From: Cohnella thailandensis
Lineage (GTDB): Bacteria; Bacillota; Bacilli; Paenibacillales; Paenibacillaceae
Reading direction: 5' to 3'
Assembly: GCF_014212135.1 (NCBI RefSeq)
Contig: NZ_JACJVQ010000027.1
Span: 1-64,000, forward strand
Length of the DNA: 64,000 bases
Shown here: positions 40,941-49,985 of the stretch, in pieces
How positions within the stretch are numbered: the stretch's first letter is position 1
Layout: each line of letters opens with the position of its first letter
Position numbers and translations under genes: made by a program
Notes under the pieces: generated by a model
The model's input: only the letters and a program-made list of their open reading frames with translations
Databases searched by the model: none
Told to the model about the DNA's origin: nothing

Positions 40941-40980
40941 ACAATGACGGCGCCGAGGAACTTCCCGGCGCCGTCATTGT
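40941..40980. terminator. strong bidirectional terminator
   Basis: ACAATGACGGCGCCG and CGGCGCCGTCATTGT form a perfect 15-bp stem with a 10-nt loop, just past the stop codon of the minus-strand PDZ/Lon gene. Confidence 0.8.
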
Positions 40981-40983
40981 TTG

Positions 40984-42027
40984 TTATTTCGCATCCAGTC
41001 CCTTCAAGAAATCGATCGCGTCCTGAAGCGACGATACCTTGACCAGCTTCGGCTTCAGATCGAGCTTCTTGACGGTCTCCTCGGCTTCCTTCCAGTTGCT
41101 GTAGTCCCCCGATTCGACGTACGGGACGAGGAAGTAGTCGGCTTTCTCGCGGTCGGCCGCCATCAGCTTGTATTGGATGCCGCCGATCTGGCCGACGGTT
41201 CCGTCCGCGGCGATCGTGCCCGTGCCGGCGATCTGATAGCCCTTGGAGAGATCTTCCCCCGTAAGCTGGGCGACGATCTCGAGCGTCATCATCAATCCCG
41301 CCGAAGGGCCGCCCGTATCGTTGAAGTCGAACTTGACCGGGTCGGGAACGGTTACCTTCAGGACGGAGTCGCGGTAGAACCCGACCCCCGCCTTCCCCGT
41401 CGATTCCATCTCGATGAGCGGAACCTCGACCTCGAACTTCTTGTCCCCTCGCGTTCCGGCCAGCTTGACGACGTCCCCGGCCTTCTTGTCCGCGAGGATC
41501 TTCGTGAACGCTTCCGCGGTCTTCGCGTCCTGCCCGTCGATCGAGGTGATGATATCGCCCTCTTGCAGGCCGTGATTGCGGGCTTCCGTATTCTCGAGGA
41601 AGGCGCGAACGATGACGCCTTGCTCCTCGATTTTAATCTCTTCCTTCATTGCCCCGTAAGCGGCCATGAGCGCCGCGGACTCCGAGTTGTCCCGCATCCA
41701 GTACAGCAGATTGCGGTAGGCTTCCAGGTTGACCGTGCCGCCGGTCGCCGACTCCTGGGTCTTGATATCCATACGGGGGTTGAGCCTTGCATAAATAAGA
41801 TCGAATACGTTCGGCTTGGAACGGGTGGATACGGTCGTGAACAGCAGGGCGCCTTTCTCTTCCAGCTCATGTCCCGTCTGAACGCGGGGATGGACGGGCT
41901 CCGCCGAGCCGGGGCCGTAGATAACGTACGGCCAAGTCCAATAGTACGCGACAACGAAGACGATGGCGACGAAGCCTCCGGCAATGGCTGTCCAATTGCG
42001 TCTTATCCAATGCTTCCATGCAGCCAT
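40984..42027 (-). CDS. YlbL/SepM-family PDZ-Lon serine protease
   Basis: 347 residues. One N-terminal membrane helix (WTAIAGGFVAIVFVVAYYW), a PDZ domain (RAFLENTEARNHGLQEGDIITSIDGQDA) and a C-terminal Lon-type protease domain with the Ser of GGPSAGLMM and the Lys of GGIQYKLMAA as catalytic dyad. It is anchored and acts outside or at the membrane; streptococcal SepM trims a pheromone and Bacillus YlbL is tied to DNA-damage recovery. The ATG at 42027 has GGAGGTGA 7 bp upstream, better than two upstream codons. Confidence 0.92.
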   Translation of the reverse strand: MAAWKHWIRRNWTAIAGGFVAIVFVVAYYWTWPYVIYGPGSAEPVHPRVQTGHELEEKGALLFTTVSTRSKPNVFDLIYARLNPRMDIKTQESATGGTVNLEAYRNLLYWMRDNSESAALMAAYGAMKEEIKIEEQGVIVRAFLENTEARNHGLQEGDIITSIDGQDAKTAEAFTKILADKKAGDVVKLAGTRGDKKFEVEVPLIEMESTGKAGVGFYRDSVLKVTVPDPVKFDFNDTGGPSAGLMMTLEIVAQLTGEDLSKGYQIAGTGTIAADGTVGQIGGIQYKLMAADREKADYFLVPYVESGDYSNWKEAEETVKKLDLKPKLVKVSSLQDAIDFLKGLDAK

Positions 42028-42100
42028 CCGGGCGTCACCTCCGTTACCCATTATAACGCTTCCTTTATGCCGAGACAAAATATTCCGGGGCGAAGCGCGC

Positions 42101-42145
42101 AAAAAGAACGGCGGCGCAGGGAGCGTTCCCCGCACCGCCATTCTC
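42101..42145 (-). terminator. terminator of aconitase
   Basis: On the minus strand a GC-rich stem (GAATGGCGGTGCGGGG against CCCTGCGCCGCCGTTC, with G-U pairs) is followed by TTCTTTTT, just after the acnA stop. Confidence 0.75.
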
Positions 42146-42168
42146 AAGGCTTCGGTACAGTGTAAGAA

Positions 42169-44877
42169 TTATTGTTCAGCCAGCATTTGGCGCAGAACCG
42201 TCTGCAGAATGCCGCTGTTGCGGTAGTAGTCGACGTCGACCATCGAGTCCAGGCGGACGATAGCCGGGAATTCGAAGGTGGAGCCGTCTTCGCGAGTCGC
42301 CGTTACGGTAACCGTTTGGCCGGGAACGACGTCGTTGCTGAGGCCCGTGATGTCGAACTTCTCGCGGCCCGTGATGCCGAGCGTCTTCCAGCTCGAGCCC
42401 GGTTGGAATTGCAGCGGCAGAACGCCCATGCCGACCAGGTTGGAGCGGTGAATCCGTTCGAAGCTCTCGGCGATGACCGCCTTGACTCCGAGAAGGAACG
42501 TGCCCTTAGCCGCCCAGTCGCGGGAGGAGCCGGTGCCGTATTCCTTGCCGGCGATGACGACGAGGTTCGTGCCGGAAGCTTGGTACTTCATCGAAGCGTC
42601 GTAGATGGACATGACTTCGCCGGTAGGCAGGTAAGTCGTTACGCCGCCTTCGGTTCCCGGAGCCACTTGGTTGCGGATGCGGATGTTCGCGAACGTACCG
42701 CGCATCATGACTTCATGATGACCGCGACGGGAGCCGTAGGAGTTGAAGTCCTTCTTGTCGACGCCATTCTCGATCAGGTACTTGCCCGCAGGGCTGTCGG
42801 CCTTGATGTTGCCGGCCGGCGAGATGTGGTCGGTCGTAACCGAATCGCCCATCAGAGCCATGACGTTGGCGCCCTTGATGTCGGCGATGTCGCCCACTTC
42901 CGCGCCGAGACCCTTGAAGAACGGCGGGTTCGCGATGTAAGTGGACTTCTCGTCCCACTCGTACAGCTCGCCCTTCGGAACCGGAATTTGGTTCCATTGC
43001 TCGTTCTGCGTGAACACGTTCTCGTACTTCGCGCGGAACATGTCCGGCGAGAGCGAAGCGCGAACGGCTTCTTGGATTTCGGCGTTCGTCGGCCAGATAT
43101 CCTTCAGGTAGACCGGCTCGCCGTTGCTGCCCGTGCCGATCGGCTCGTTAGCCAGGTCGATGTTGACCGTTCCGGCAAGAGCGTAAGCGACGACGAGAGG
43201 AGGCGATGCCAGGTAGTTCGCCTTGACTTGAGCGTGAACGCGGCCTTCGAAGTTCCGGTTGCCGGACAGAACGGCGGCGACGGTCAGGTCGTTGTCGGCG
43301 ATCGCTTGGCTGACTTCGTCCGGAAGCGGACCGGAGTTGCCGATGCAAGTCGCGCAGCCGTAGCCAGCGACGTAGAAGCCGAGCTTCTCGAGGTAAGGCA
43401 GCAGGCCGGCCTTGGTCAGGTAGTCGGTAACGACGAGCGAACCCGGAGTCAGGGAGCTCTTGACGTATTCCGGCTTCGTCAGGCCCTTCTCGACGGCTTT
43501 CTTCGCGACGAGAGCGGCGCCCAGCATAACGCTAGGGTTGGACGTGTTCGTACAGCTGGTGATAGCCGCGATAACGACGGCGCCCGTCTTCAGCTGGCTG
43601 ACTTTGCCGTTCTTGTGGTTAACGTCGGCCGTAGCCGCGATCTTCTCTTCGGACAGGCCGTAGCCGCCCTTGTCGATCGGCGTGCGGATGATGCTGTTGA
43701 ACTCTTCCTTCATGGAAGTCAGCTCGACGCGGTCTTGCGGACGCTTAGGTCCTGCAAGGCTCGGCACGATCGTCGACAGGTCGAGCTCGAGGATGTCGGT
43801 GAACACCGGATCCGGAGTATCGTCCGTACGGAACATTCCTTGAGCCTTGTAGTAAGCTTCCACGAGCTCGATTTGGCTGTCTTCGCGGCCGGTGAGGCGC
43901 ATGTAGTTCAGCGTCTCGGAGTCGACCGGGAAGAAGCCGATCGTAGCGCCGTATTCCGGAGCCATGTTCGCGACCGTCGCGCGGTCGGCAAGGCTGATGT
44001 TGGACAAGCCGGAGCCGAAGAACTCGACGAACTTGCCGACAACGCCTTTCTTGCGAAGCATTTGGGTAACCGTCAGCGCCAGGTCGGTTGCCGTAGCGCC
44101 TTCCGCCAGGCTGCCCGTCAGGCGGAAGCCGATAACTTCCGGCATAACGAAGTACAGCGGTTGGCCGAGCATGCCGGCTTCGGCTTCGATGCCGCCGACG
44201 CCCCAGCCCACGACGCCCAGACCGTTGATCATCGTCGTGTGGGAGTCCGTGCCGACGAGGGAGTCCGGATAAACTTCGGTAACGCCGTTCTTCGTCTTCG
44301 TAGCCGCAACGGATGCCAGGTACTCCAGGTTAACCTGGTGAACGATACCCGTTGCCGGCGGAACCGCGCGGAAGTTGTCGAAGGCGGTTTGAGCCCAACG
44401 CAGGAAGCGATAGCGTTCCTCGTTGCGTTCGAACTCGATATCCATGTTGTATTTAAGCGCGTCCGGAGTACCGAATGCGTCTACCATTACGGAGTGGTCG
44501 ATAACCAGGTCGACCGGAACGAGAGGGTTGATCCGCTTCGGATCGCCGCCGGCTTGCTTCACGGTCTCGCGCATAGCCGCCAGGTCGACGACTACCGGAA
44601 CGCCGGTAAAGTCTTGCAGGACGATACGAGCCGGGATGAACGGAATTTCCTTGTCTTCGCGTCCATTCGCCCAGTTGCCGAGTTGTTTGACGTGCTCAAG
44701 AGTAATCGCGCGTCCGTCGAATTGACGAAGAGCGGCCTCGAGCAGAACTTTGATCGAGAACGGCAGCTTGGACACGGGGCCAAGACCTTGCTGTTCCAAC
44801 CCTTGCAGGTCGTAGTACCGGTACGACTTACCGGCGGCCTGCAGCGTTGCCTGAACCTGATACGGCAGGTTTGACAA
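42169..44877 (-). CDS. acnA: aconitate hydratase
   Basis: 902 residues, the length of AcnA-type enzymes. The 4Fe-4S cysteines are in ITSCTNTSNPSVM and GCATCIGNSGPLP, and TDSHTTMINGLGVVGWGVGGIEAE is diagnostic. It isomerises citrate to isocitrate in the TCA cycle; the Bacillus enzyme also binds RNA when the cluster is lost. Translation begins at a TTG with AGGAGG 9 bp upstream. That site lies within the last codons of a small ORF whose stop immediately precedes the TTG. Confidence 0.97.
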   Translation of the reverse strand: MSNLPYQVQATLQAAGKSYRYYDLQGLEQQGLGPVSKLPFSIKVLLEAALRQFDGRAITLEHVKQLGNWANGREDKEIPFIPARIVLQDFTGVPVVVDLAAMRETVKQAGGDPKRINPLVPVDLVIDHSVMVDAFGTPDALKYNMDIEFERNEERYRFLRWAQTAFDNFRAVPPATGIVHQVNLEYLASVAATKTKNGVTEVYPDSLVGTDSHTTMINGLGVVGWGVGGIEAEAGMLGQPLYFVMPEVIGFRLTGSLAEGATATDLALTVTQMLRKKGVVGKFVEFFGSGLSNISLADRATVANMAPEYGATIGFFPVDSETLNYMRLTGREDSQIELVEAYYKAQGMFRTDDTPDPVFTDILELDLSTIVPSLAGPKRPQDRVELTSMKEEFNSIIRTPIDKGGYGLSEEKIAATADVNHKNGKVSQLKTGAVVIAAITSCTNTSNPSVMLGAALVAKKAVEKGLTKPEYVKSSLTPGSLVVTDYLTKAGLLPYLEKLGFYVAGYGCATCIGNSGPLPDEVSQAIADNDLTVAAVLSGNRNFEGRVHAQVKANYLASPPLVVAYALAGTVNIDLANEPIGTGSNGEPVYLKDIWPTNAEIQEAVRASLSPDMFRAKYENVFTQNEQWNQIPVPKGELYEWDEKSTYIANPPFFKGLGAEVGDIADIKGANVMALMGDSVTTDHISPAGNIKADSPAGKYLIENGVDKKDFNSYGSRRGHHEVMMRGTFANIRIRNQVAPGTEGGVTTYLPTGEVMSIYDASMKYQASGTNLVVIAGKEYGTGSSRDWAAKGTFLLGVKAVIAESFERIHRSNLVGMGVLPLQFQPGSSWKTLGITGREKFDITGLSNDVVPGQTVTVTATREDGSTFEFPAIVRLDSMVDVDYYRNSGILQTVLRQMLAEQ

Positions 44878-44878
44878 T

Positions 44879-45040
44879 TCAATCAGCCTCCTGATTGAGT
44901 TTCATTCTACGAAACTCGATTTCAAAATCATTTTCTCCATTAGTAAGTATAACGTGTTGCCCGTTGTCCGTAAAGACGAAATTCGCCTTCCGGCGCGGAA
45001 AGTTCATGGAAAGTTCGATATTTCCCGGACGTATCCGCAC
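44879..45040 (-). CDS. small ORF coupled to aconitase
   Basis: 53 codons from a GTG at 45040; a Met in the same frame at residue 12 is an alternative. The product ends in NFPRRKANFVFTDNGQHVILTNGENDFEIEFRRMKLN. It is hydrophilic with alternating strands and has no recognised domain. Its last codons contain the AGGAGG used by acnA and its TGA lies one base before the acnA TTG, so translation of one should affect the other. AAGGAGGG lies 18 bp before the GTG, which is far, so expression is uncertain. Confidence 0.5.
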   Translation of the reverse strand: MRIRPGNIELSMNFPRRKANFVFTDNGQHVILTNGENDFEIEFRRMKLNQEAD

Positions 45041-45179
45041 TAGGATTCCACAATCGAACCCTCCTTCATCCGTACGTTCCGCCGCGGGTTCGTTTCGCCC
45101 AGATTCGAGGCATGAGCGCGCGCCGTACGGCATAGGATGGAACCGATACCATCTGCGATGAGCGGAGGGAGGAAGAACG

Positions 45180-46268
45180 GTGGGGGACAAGGATAACGGG
45201 TGGAAAAAAGCCCTGGTGGAGTACGTGAATACGCTGAACGGAGACGGGCTGTCGGGAAACGCGGAACCGTATCGAACCGTGCCCGACGCCGAGCACCGGC
45301 TGCGCTTCTTGAAGCGGTCGCAGGCGATCGCGCGGCGAGAGGGCGCTTCAAGGCTGAAGCCGATCCGCAGCGAGATGAGGGCTCGCCTGATCAGCAAGGA
45401 GGAGAATGCGACGGAAGCGACGTGCGTCGTTCGGTTCCACCTGATTCGTTCCTACGAGCAGGAACATCTTCCTTGGCTGGAGGAGCGGGCGGAGCAGGAG
45501 CGCATCCGGTTCGTGAGAACCGGGAGCCGGTGGCGAATCGACCGGATCGAACCGATCAACTCCGAGCATAACGCGGTGGAGTTGCCTAGCGCGGGGGAAG
45601 GAGCGGAATCCGATTACGGTTGGGGAAGGAGAACGGTTATCCCCTCGGTTCCGTATCTGAATCCATCCGCCGCGGGTCCCTTCAAGTCCAAGGTGCTAGC
45701 CGGTCCCGGAGTCGGCCGCGGCGGATGGGGAGAAGGCTGGTTCGATCCTTCGAGAAGAGGGGCAGCCTACCGCCGGGAGGAAGCGGTCGCTTACGCGGAG
45801 CAATGGTGGGACGAGGGCAACCCTTCCTACGAGAATTTCGAGGTGAATTGCACGAATTACGTTTCCCAGTGCATCTTTGCAGGGGGAGCGCCAATGAACT
45901 ATACTGGGAGAAGAGAATCGGGCTGGTGGTATAAGGGCAAAGCGAACGGGCAGGAGCTATGGAGCTACAGCTGGGCCGTAGCGAACGCTCTTCAGGCGTA
46001 CCTGTCGCAGCCTCGAACTTACGGGCTTCGGGCGGAGGTCGTGGATTCGCCCCGGCAGCTCATGCCGGGCGACGTCATCTGTTACGATTGGGACGGAAGC
46101 GGACGCTATCAGCACAATACGATCGTCGTCGCTTTCACCCCGGACGGAATGCCGCTCGTGAATGCCAACACGGTGAGCAGCCGCCATCGCTATTGGGATT
46201 ATCGGGATTCGTACGCTTGGACGGAACGGACGCGTTATAAGTTTTTCCACATCGCCGACGAGTTCTGA
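45180..46268 (+). CDS. amidase-domain (Amidase_6-type) cysteine hydrolase
   Basis: 362 residues from a GTG behind GGGAGG. The C-terminal ~160 residues match the amidase_6 domain found in Bacillales: Cys in NCTNYVSQCIFAGG, His in YQHNTIVVAFTPDG and Asn in VNANT as a likely triad. The N-terminal half is a polar domain with no known motif. No signal peptide is visible, so it may act inside the cell or leave by another route. The substrate may be a peptide or wall fragment. Confidence 0.82.
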   Translation: MGDKDNGWKKALVEYVNTLNGDGLSGNAEPYRTVPDAEHRLRFLKRSQAIARREGASRLKPIRSEMRARLISKEENATEATCVVRFHLIRSYEQEHLPWLEERAEQERIRFVRTGSRWRIDRIEPINSEHNAVELPSAGEGAESDYGWGRRTVIPSVPYLNPSAAGPFKSKVLAGPGVGRGGWGEGWFDPSRRGAAYRREEAVAYAEQWWDEGNPSYENFEVNCTNYVSQCIFAGGAPMNYTGRRESGWWYKGKANGQELWSYSWAVANALQAYLSQPRTYGLRAEVVDSPRQLMPGDVICYDWDGSGRYQHNTIVVAFTPDGMPLVNANTVSSRHRYWDYRDSYAWTERTRYKFFHIADEF

Positions 46269-46331
46269 AGGGAGGTCCGCCCCAGTGCCGCATTACAATA
46301 GGAAGATAGCCGATAAGGCCGGAGGACAATC

Positions 46332-47486
46332 ATGGGACAAAAAGTACGCGTCGGGCTCGTCTACGGCGGACGCTCGGGAGAGCATGAAGTATCTCTGCAA
46401 ACCGCGCTTGCGGTTCTGAAGTCGTTCGATTACGACAAATACGAACTCATTCCTTTCTATATCACGAAGACCGGGCAATGGAGATCGGGTCCGCTTCTTG
46501 AAGCGCCTCCTTCGGCGGTCGCGGAGCTTCAATTCCAAGGCGCGACGGCCGACGCGGGCGGTTCGGCGGAAGGCAAGCTCGTATTGACCGGCGCGGGGCT
46601 CGCTCCGCTGCTGCAAGGGATGTCGGAGCAGGTGCTTAGCGCGGAAGGAGCGGCCGCGGATCATCGCGCCATCGACGTGATGTTCCCGCTGCTTCACGGC
46701 ACCTTCGGGGAAGACGGCACGATTCAAGGCCTGTTCGAGATGGCCGGCCTGCCTTACGTAGGCGCGGGCGTCCTCGCCTCCGCCGTCGGCATGGACAAAG
46801 CCGCGATGAAGACGATGTTCGCCCAAGCGGGACTGCCTCAGGTCGGCTACCGATACTTCACGAGGTACCAGTGGAACAAGGATCAAGAAGGCGAGCTTGC
46901 GGGAATCGAGGAGTCGCTCGGCTACCCTTGCTTCGTTAAACCGGCGAATCTAGGCTCCAGCGTCGGAGTCTCCAAGGCTCGCGACCGCGCGGAGCTGACC
47001 GCGGCTATCCGGGAAGCCCTTCGTTACGACCGCAAGGTCATCGTCGAGGAGTTCGTCGATGCCCGGGAGATCGAAGTGAGCGTGCTCGGCAACGACGATC
47101 CAAGGGCATCCGTGCCCGGGGAGATCGTGAGCTCGAACGAGTTCTACGACTACAAGGCGAAGTATATCGACGGCAAGTCCATCATGGAGATTCCCGCCGA
47201 GATTCCGCCGGAGACGGCCCAAACGATTCGAGAGATGGCGGTCCGCGCCTTCCTGGCGATCGACGGCAGCGGCTTGTGCCGCGCCGACTTCTTCCTGAGA
47301 AGAAGCGACGGGGCGATTTTTATCAACGAGGTCAACACCATGCCGGGCTTCACTCCCTTCAGCATGTATCCGCTGATGTGGAAGGAGACGGGCGTCTCGT
47401 ACGCGGAATTGCTGGACGCTTTGATTCGCCTGGCTATCGAACGCCACGAGGAGAAGCAGGCCATCGATTACGGAAGCGGGAATTAA
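46332..47486 (+). CDS. ddl: D-alanine-D-alanine ligase
   Basis: 384 residues with an ATP-grasp fold (FVKPANLGSSVGVSKA, GLCRADFFLRR, INEVNTMPGFTPFSMYP). The omega-loop reads EFYDYKAKY; Tyr rather than a Lys-His pair is typical of ligases that make D-Ala-D-Ala, not D-Ala-D-Lac, so vancomycin resistance of the VanA type is not suggested. It supplies the dipeptide for peptidoglycan. GGAGG lies 7 bp before the ATG. Confidence 0.96.
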   Translation: MGQKVRVGLVYGGRSGEHEVSLQTALAVLKSFDYDKYELIPFYITKTGQWRSGPLLEAPPSAVAELQFQGATADAGGSAEGKLVLTGAGLAPLLQGMSEQVLSAEGAAADHRAIDVMFPLLHGTFGEDGTIQGLFEMAGLPYVGAGVLASAVGMDKAAMKTMFAQAGLPQVGYRYFTRYQWNKDQEGELAGIEESLGYPCFVKPANLGSSVGVSKARDRAELTAAIREALRYDRKVIVEEFVDAREIEVSVLGNDDPRASVPGEIVSSNEFYDYKAKYIDGKSIMEIPAEIPPETAQTIREMAVRAFLAIDGSGLCRADFFLRRSDGAIFINEVNTMPGFTPFSMYPLMWKETGVSYAELLDALIRLAIERHEEKQAIDYGSGN

Positions 47487-47554
47487 CGAACGGGAAGCGG
47501 CGGAGGGAGAAGATCCCTGTCGCCGCTATTAAACGACGAACGGAGGGACAAGCC

Positions 47555-47878
47555 ATGGGTTTCCAGACCGAGTTCAATTCGGTATGCAAGTTCAAGTCCG
47601 AGCAGGAGCTTTACGAGCTCTTGGAATACGGCCGCGGCAAAATGGTCAAGAAGAGCTTTCGGGTCTTTCCGACGGGGCAGAAGGTAATCGCGTACGCGCC
47701 CGACAATCAAGCCGTCGCGATCGTAAAGATCGTGGCCTCGATCGCCGAGATCAACTTCCAGGGAGAAGAAGTGACCGAAGTGGAGATGGAGCTTGTCCGC
47801 CGGCTTACCGAGGAGGAAGCCCGCGTTCAGACCGCGCTTGCCCACGAGATGTTCTTCGGGGAGCATGCGAACGGCTGA
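47555..47878 (+). CDS. conserved hypothetical protein (DUF2584-like?)
   Basis: 107 residues starting MGFQTEFNSVCKF with a ribosome-binding site GGAGGGA 7 bp upstream. A soluble mixed alpha/beta protein with GQKVIAYAPDNQAVAIVKIV and an acidic helix near its C-terminus (LVRRLTEEEARVQ). The start resembles DUF2584 proteins but I am not sure of it. It lies between ddl and uvsE on the same strand and may share their transcript. Confidence 0.7.
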   Translation: MGFQTEFNSVCKFKSEQELYELLEYGRGKMVKKSFRVFPTGQKVIAYAPDNQAVAIVKIVASIAEINFQGEEVTEVEMELVRRLTEEEARVQTALAHEMFFGEHANG

Positions 47879-47936
47879 GGGCCGCTCTTTAGGGACACAC
47901 TCTAGGTAGCAGTCTTCAGCTACCCGGGAGGATGTC

Positions 47937-48941
47937 ATGATCGTACGTTTCGGATTTGTCGCTATGTCTACCCAGCTTGAGAATGCATCCCCGTCCCGGA
48001 CGATGACGATGGCGAGCTTCGCCAAACTCGACGATCGCGAGGCGGGGCTTCGTCGTTTGGAGCGCCTGGCCGAGGAGAACCTGCATAATACGCTCAGGCT
48101 GCTGAAGCATTGCAGGTACATGGATGTGAAGGTATACCGGCTCACCTCCAAGCTTATTCCTCTGGCGACCCATGAGGCTCTCACCGATTGGTCGCCTTAC
48201 GAGAAGCTGGCACCCGCTTTCGCGGAGGTTGGGAATTTCGCGAAGGAGCACGGGATGAGGCTATCGTTCCACCCCGACCACTTCACCGTGCTCAGCACTC
48301 CCCGCGAAGAGGTGCTGGCCAACTCGATCAAGGACCTGGCGCACCATGTGCGCCAGTTGGAGCTGATGGGGCTGGACGAGCGAGCCTTGTGCAATATTCA
48401 TGTCGGGGGCAGCTACGGAGACAAGGCGACGGCCGGCCGGAGGTTTCTGGCCAACTTCGGCGCGTTGCCGGAGCGAATTCGCGAAAGAATCACGCTCGAG
48501 AACGACGACAAGACGTTCAACTCGGCCGAGACCCTCGCGATTAGCGAAGAAGCCGGAGCTCCGATGGTGCTCGATATCCATCACCATGAGGTGAACAACT
48601 CGGGGGAGACGCCCGAGTCCCTGTGGCCTCGAATCCGGCAGACCTGGCGCCGTTTCGGCCCGGAACTGGCGGGAGAGGCGTCGCTTCCGCCCAAGATCCA
48701 CGTGTCCAGCCCGAAGAGCGCGAGCGACCCGCGCGGGCATGCCGACTACGTCGAGCTCGGTCCGCTGTTGTCGTTCCTGACGGCTATCGCGGGGGAAACC
48801 CCTGCGCTCGACGTCATGATCGAAGCGAAGAAGAAGGACGGCGCGCTCGTGAAGCTGATGGACGACCTGCGCGAGGCGGAGAAGGCGGGCGGTCCGGTGA
48901 AGGTGCTGAACGGCGGCAGCGCGGAGATTGTCGGGGGCTAA
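47937..48941 (+). CDS. uvsE: UV DNA damage endonuclease
   Basis: 334 residues. The TIM-barrel metal-binding motifs MRLSFHPDHFTVL, CNIHVGGSYGDK, ITLENDDKTFN, VLDIHHHEVN and IHVSSPK, ending in DVMIEAKKKD, are the fingerprint of UvsE. It nicks DNA 5' to UV photoproducts and is common in spore formers. The ATG follows GGGAGGA closely. The metal-binding His, Asp and Glu residues are all intact. Confidence 0.95.
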   Translation: MIVRFGFVAMSTQLENASPSRTMTMASFAKLDDREAGLRRLERLAEENLHNTLRLLKHCRYMDVKVYRLTSKLIPLATHEALTDWSPYEKLAPAFAEVGNFAKEHGMRLSFHPDHFTVLSTPREEVLANSIKDLAHHVRQLELMGLDERALCNIHVGGSYGDKATAGRRFLANFGALPERIRERITLENDDKTFNSAETLAISEEAGAPMVLDIHHHEVNNSGETPESLWPRIRQTWRRFGPELAGEASLPPKIHVSSPKSASDPRGHADYVELGPLLSFLTAIAGETPALDVMIEAKKKDGALVKLMDDLREAEKAGGPVKVLNGGSAEIVGG

Positions 48942-49069
48942 CTTAGCTCGCCGAATTGATAGAAGATATTCACAATTCATGAGGCGCATCGGCCTTCTCG
49001 ATCTGTTACAATTGAAAGAGAATCGTGTAAGCGTTGCAGAACGCCGCATAGAAGGAATGTGATCGGAAA

Positions 49070-49897
49070 GTGGCTTGGCTGGTCTTGGTGCTCATCGGAG
49101 CCGCCTCGGCGATCTTCGGCAGCATAGTCGGTTTCGGCGGCGGCATCGTCATCGTTCCTTGTCTTCTGCTTCTTGGACCTCAATTGTTCGGGGAAGAGAT
49201 TTCCTCGCAAGTGGCGGTCGGAACCTCGCTCGCGGTGCTCATCTTCACCGCGCTGACGTCTACCTGGACCTATAAGAAGCAGAAGAAGGTGGACTGGGGA
49301 ACCGGATGGATTTTCTTCGCGACGAGCGGGATCGCGTCGATGGCGGGAGCGCAGGTGACGAATCGGATTCCGGAAGCTCCCTTCCAGTTGGCCTTCGGGC
49401 TGTTCATGCTCGCGATGTTCGGCCTCATGCTGGCCAAGGAGAAACTGAAGCCCATCCGCAAGGAATGGCCGATTCGCCGAACGTTCACGGACGGGACCGG
49501 CGTTACATATGAATACGGCTACAATCTGCCGGCCGCGCTCGTTATCGGCGCGGGCGTCGGACTGGCTTCCGGGCTGTTCGGAATCGGCGGGGGCTCGCTC
49601 TTCGTACCGCTCATGGTGCTGCTGTTCCGTTTTCCACCCCATGTCGCCACGGCGACGTCCATGTTCGTCATCCTGCTCTCCTCCATCCTGGGAAGCGGGG
49701 TTCACCTGTGGAACGGCAACGTGGACGGCTGGCTGTTCCTGGCTCTCGTGCCCGGAGCGTTGATCGGAGGAAGGCTGGGAGCGGCTATCGCCTCGAGAAT
49801 GACCGGCAAGCAGCTCATGTGGCTGCTGAGAGCGACTTTGCTCGTCATGGCGGCATACCTAATCATCGACGGCCTCCGCAATCTATCGGAACATTAG
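49070..49897 (+). CDS. TSUP/TauE-SafE family membrane transporter
   Basis: 275 residues with about eight membrane helices. Two repeats of the family motif are visible, FGSIVGFGGGIVIVPCLLLLG near the N-terminus and ASGLFGIGGGSLFVPLMVLL in the middle. Members export sulfite, sulfonates or organic acids; the substrate here is unknown. The GTG start has only GGAA nearby, with AAGGA further up. A charged loop of about 40 residues separates the two halves. Confidence 0.9.
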   Translation: MAWLVLVLIGAASAIFGSIVGFGGGIVIVPCLLLLGPQLFGEEISSQVAVGTSLAVLIFTALTSTWTYKKQKKVDWGTGWIFFATSGIASMAGAQVTNRIPEAPFQLAFGLFMLAMFGLMLAKEKLKPIRKEWPIRRTFTDGTGVTYEYGYNLPAALVIGAGVGLASGLFGIGGGSLFVPLMVLLFRFPPHVATATSMFVILLSSILGSGVHLWNGNVDGWLFLALVPGALIGGRLGAAIASRMTGKQLMWLLRATLLVMAAYLIIDGLRNLSEH

Positions 49898-49985
49898 AAG
49901 CTTAGAAACGTAGAATAGGTAATGCAGCACGACCGGAACTTATCCGATAACGAACACATCTAATCTGATAGAAAGAGGGTTTATT

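Noticed and set aside
40781..41026. An 81-codon frame with three KHEISC-like repeats
   Set aside because: The repeats are the translated 51-bp-spaced palindromes. The frame overlaps the PDZ/Lon gene terminator and stop, with no ribosome-binding site.
42172..44874. A 900-codon open frame opposite acnA
   Set aside because: High GC in the third codon position of acnA removes stops on the other strand. The predicted protein is Arg/Val/Asp-rich with no motif, and aconitase is unmistakable.
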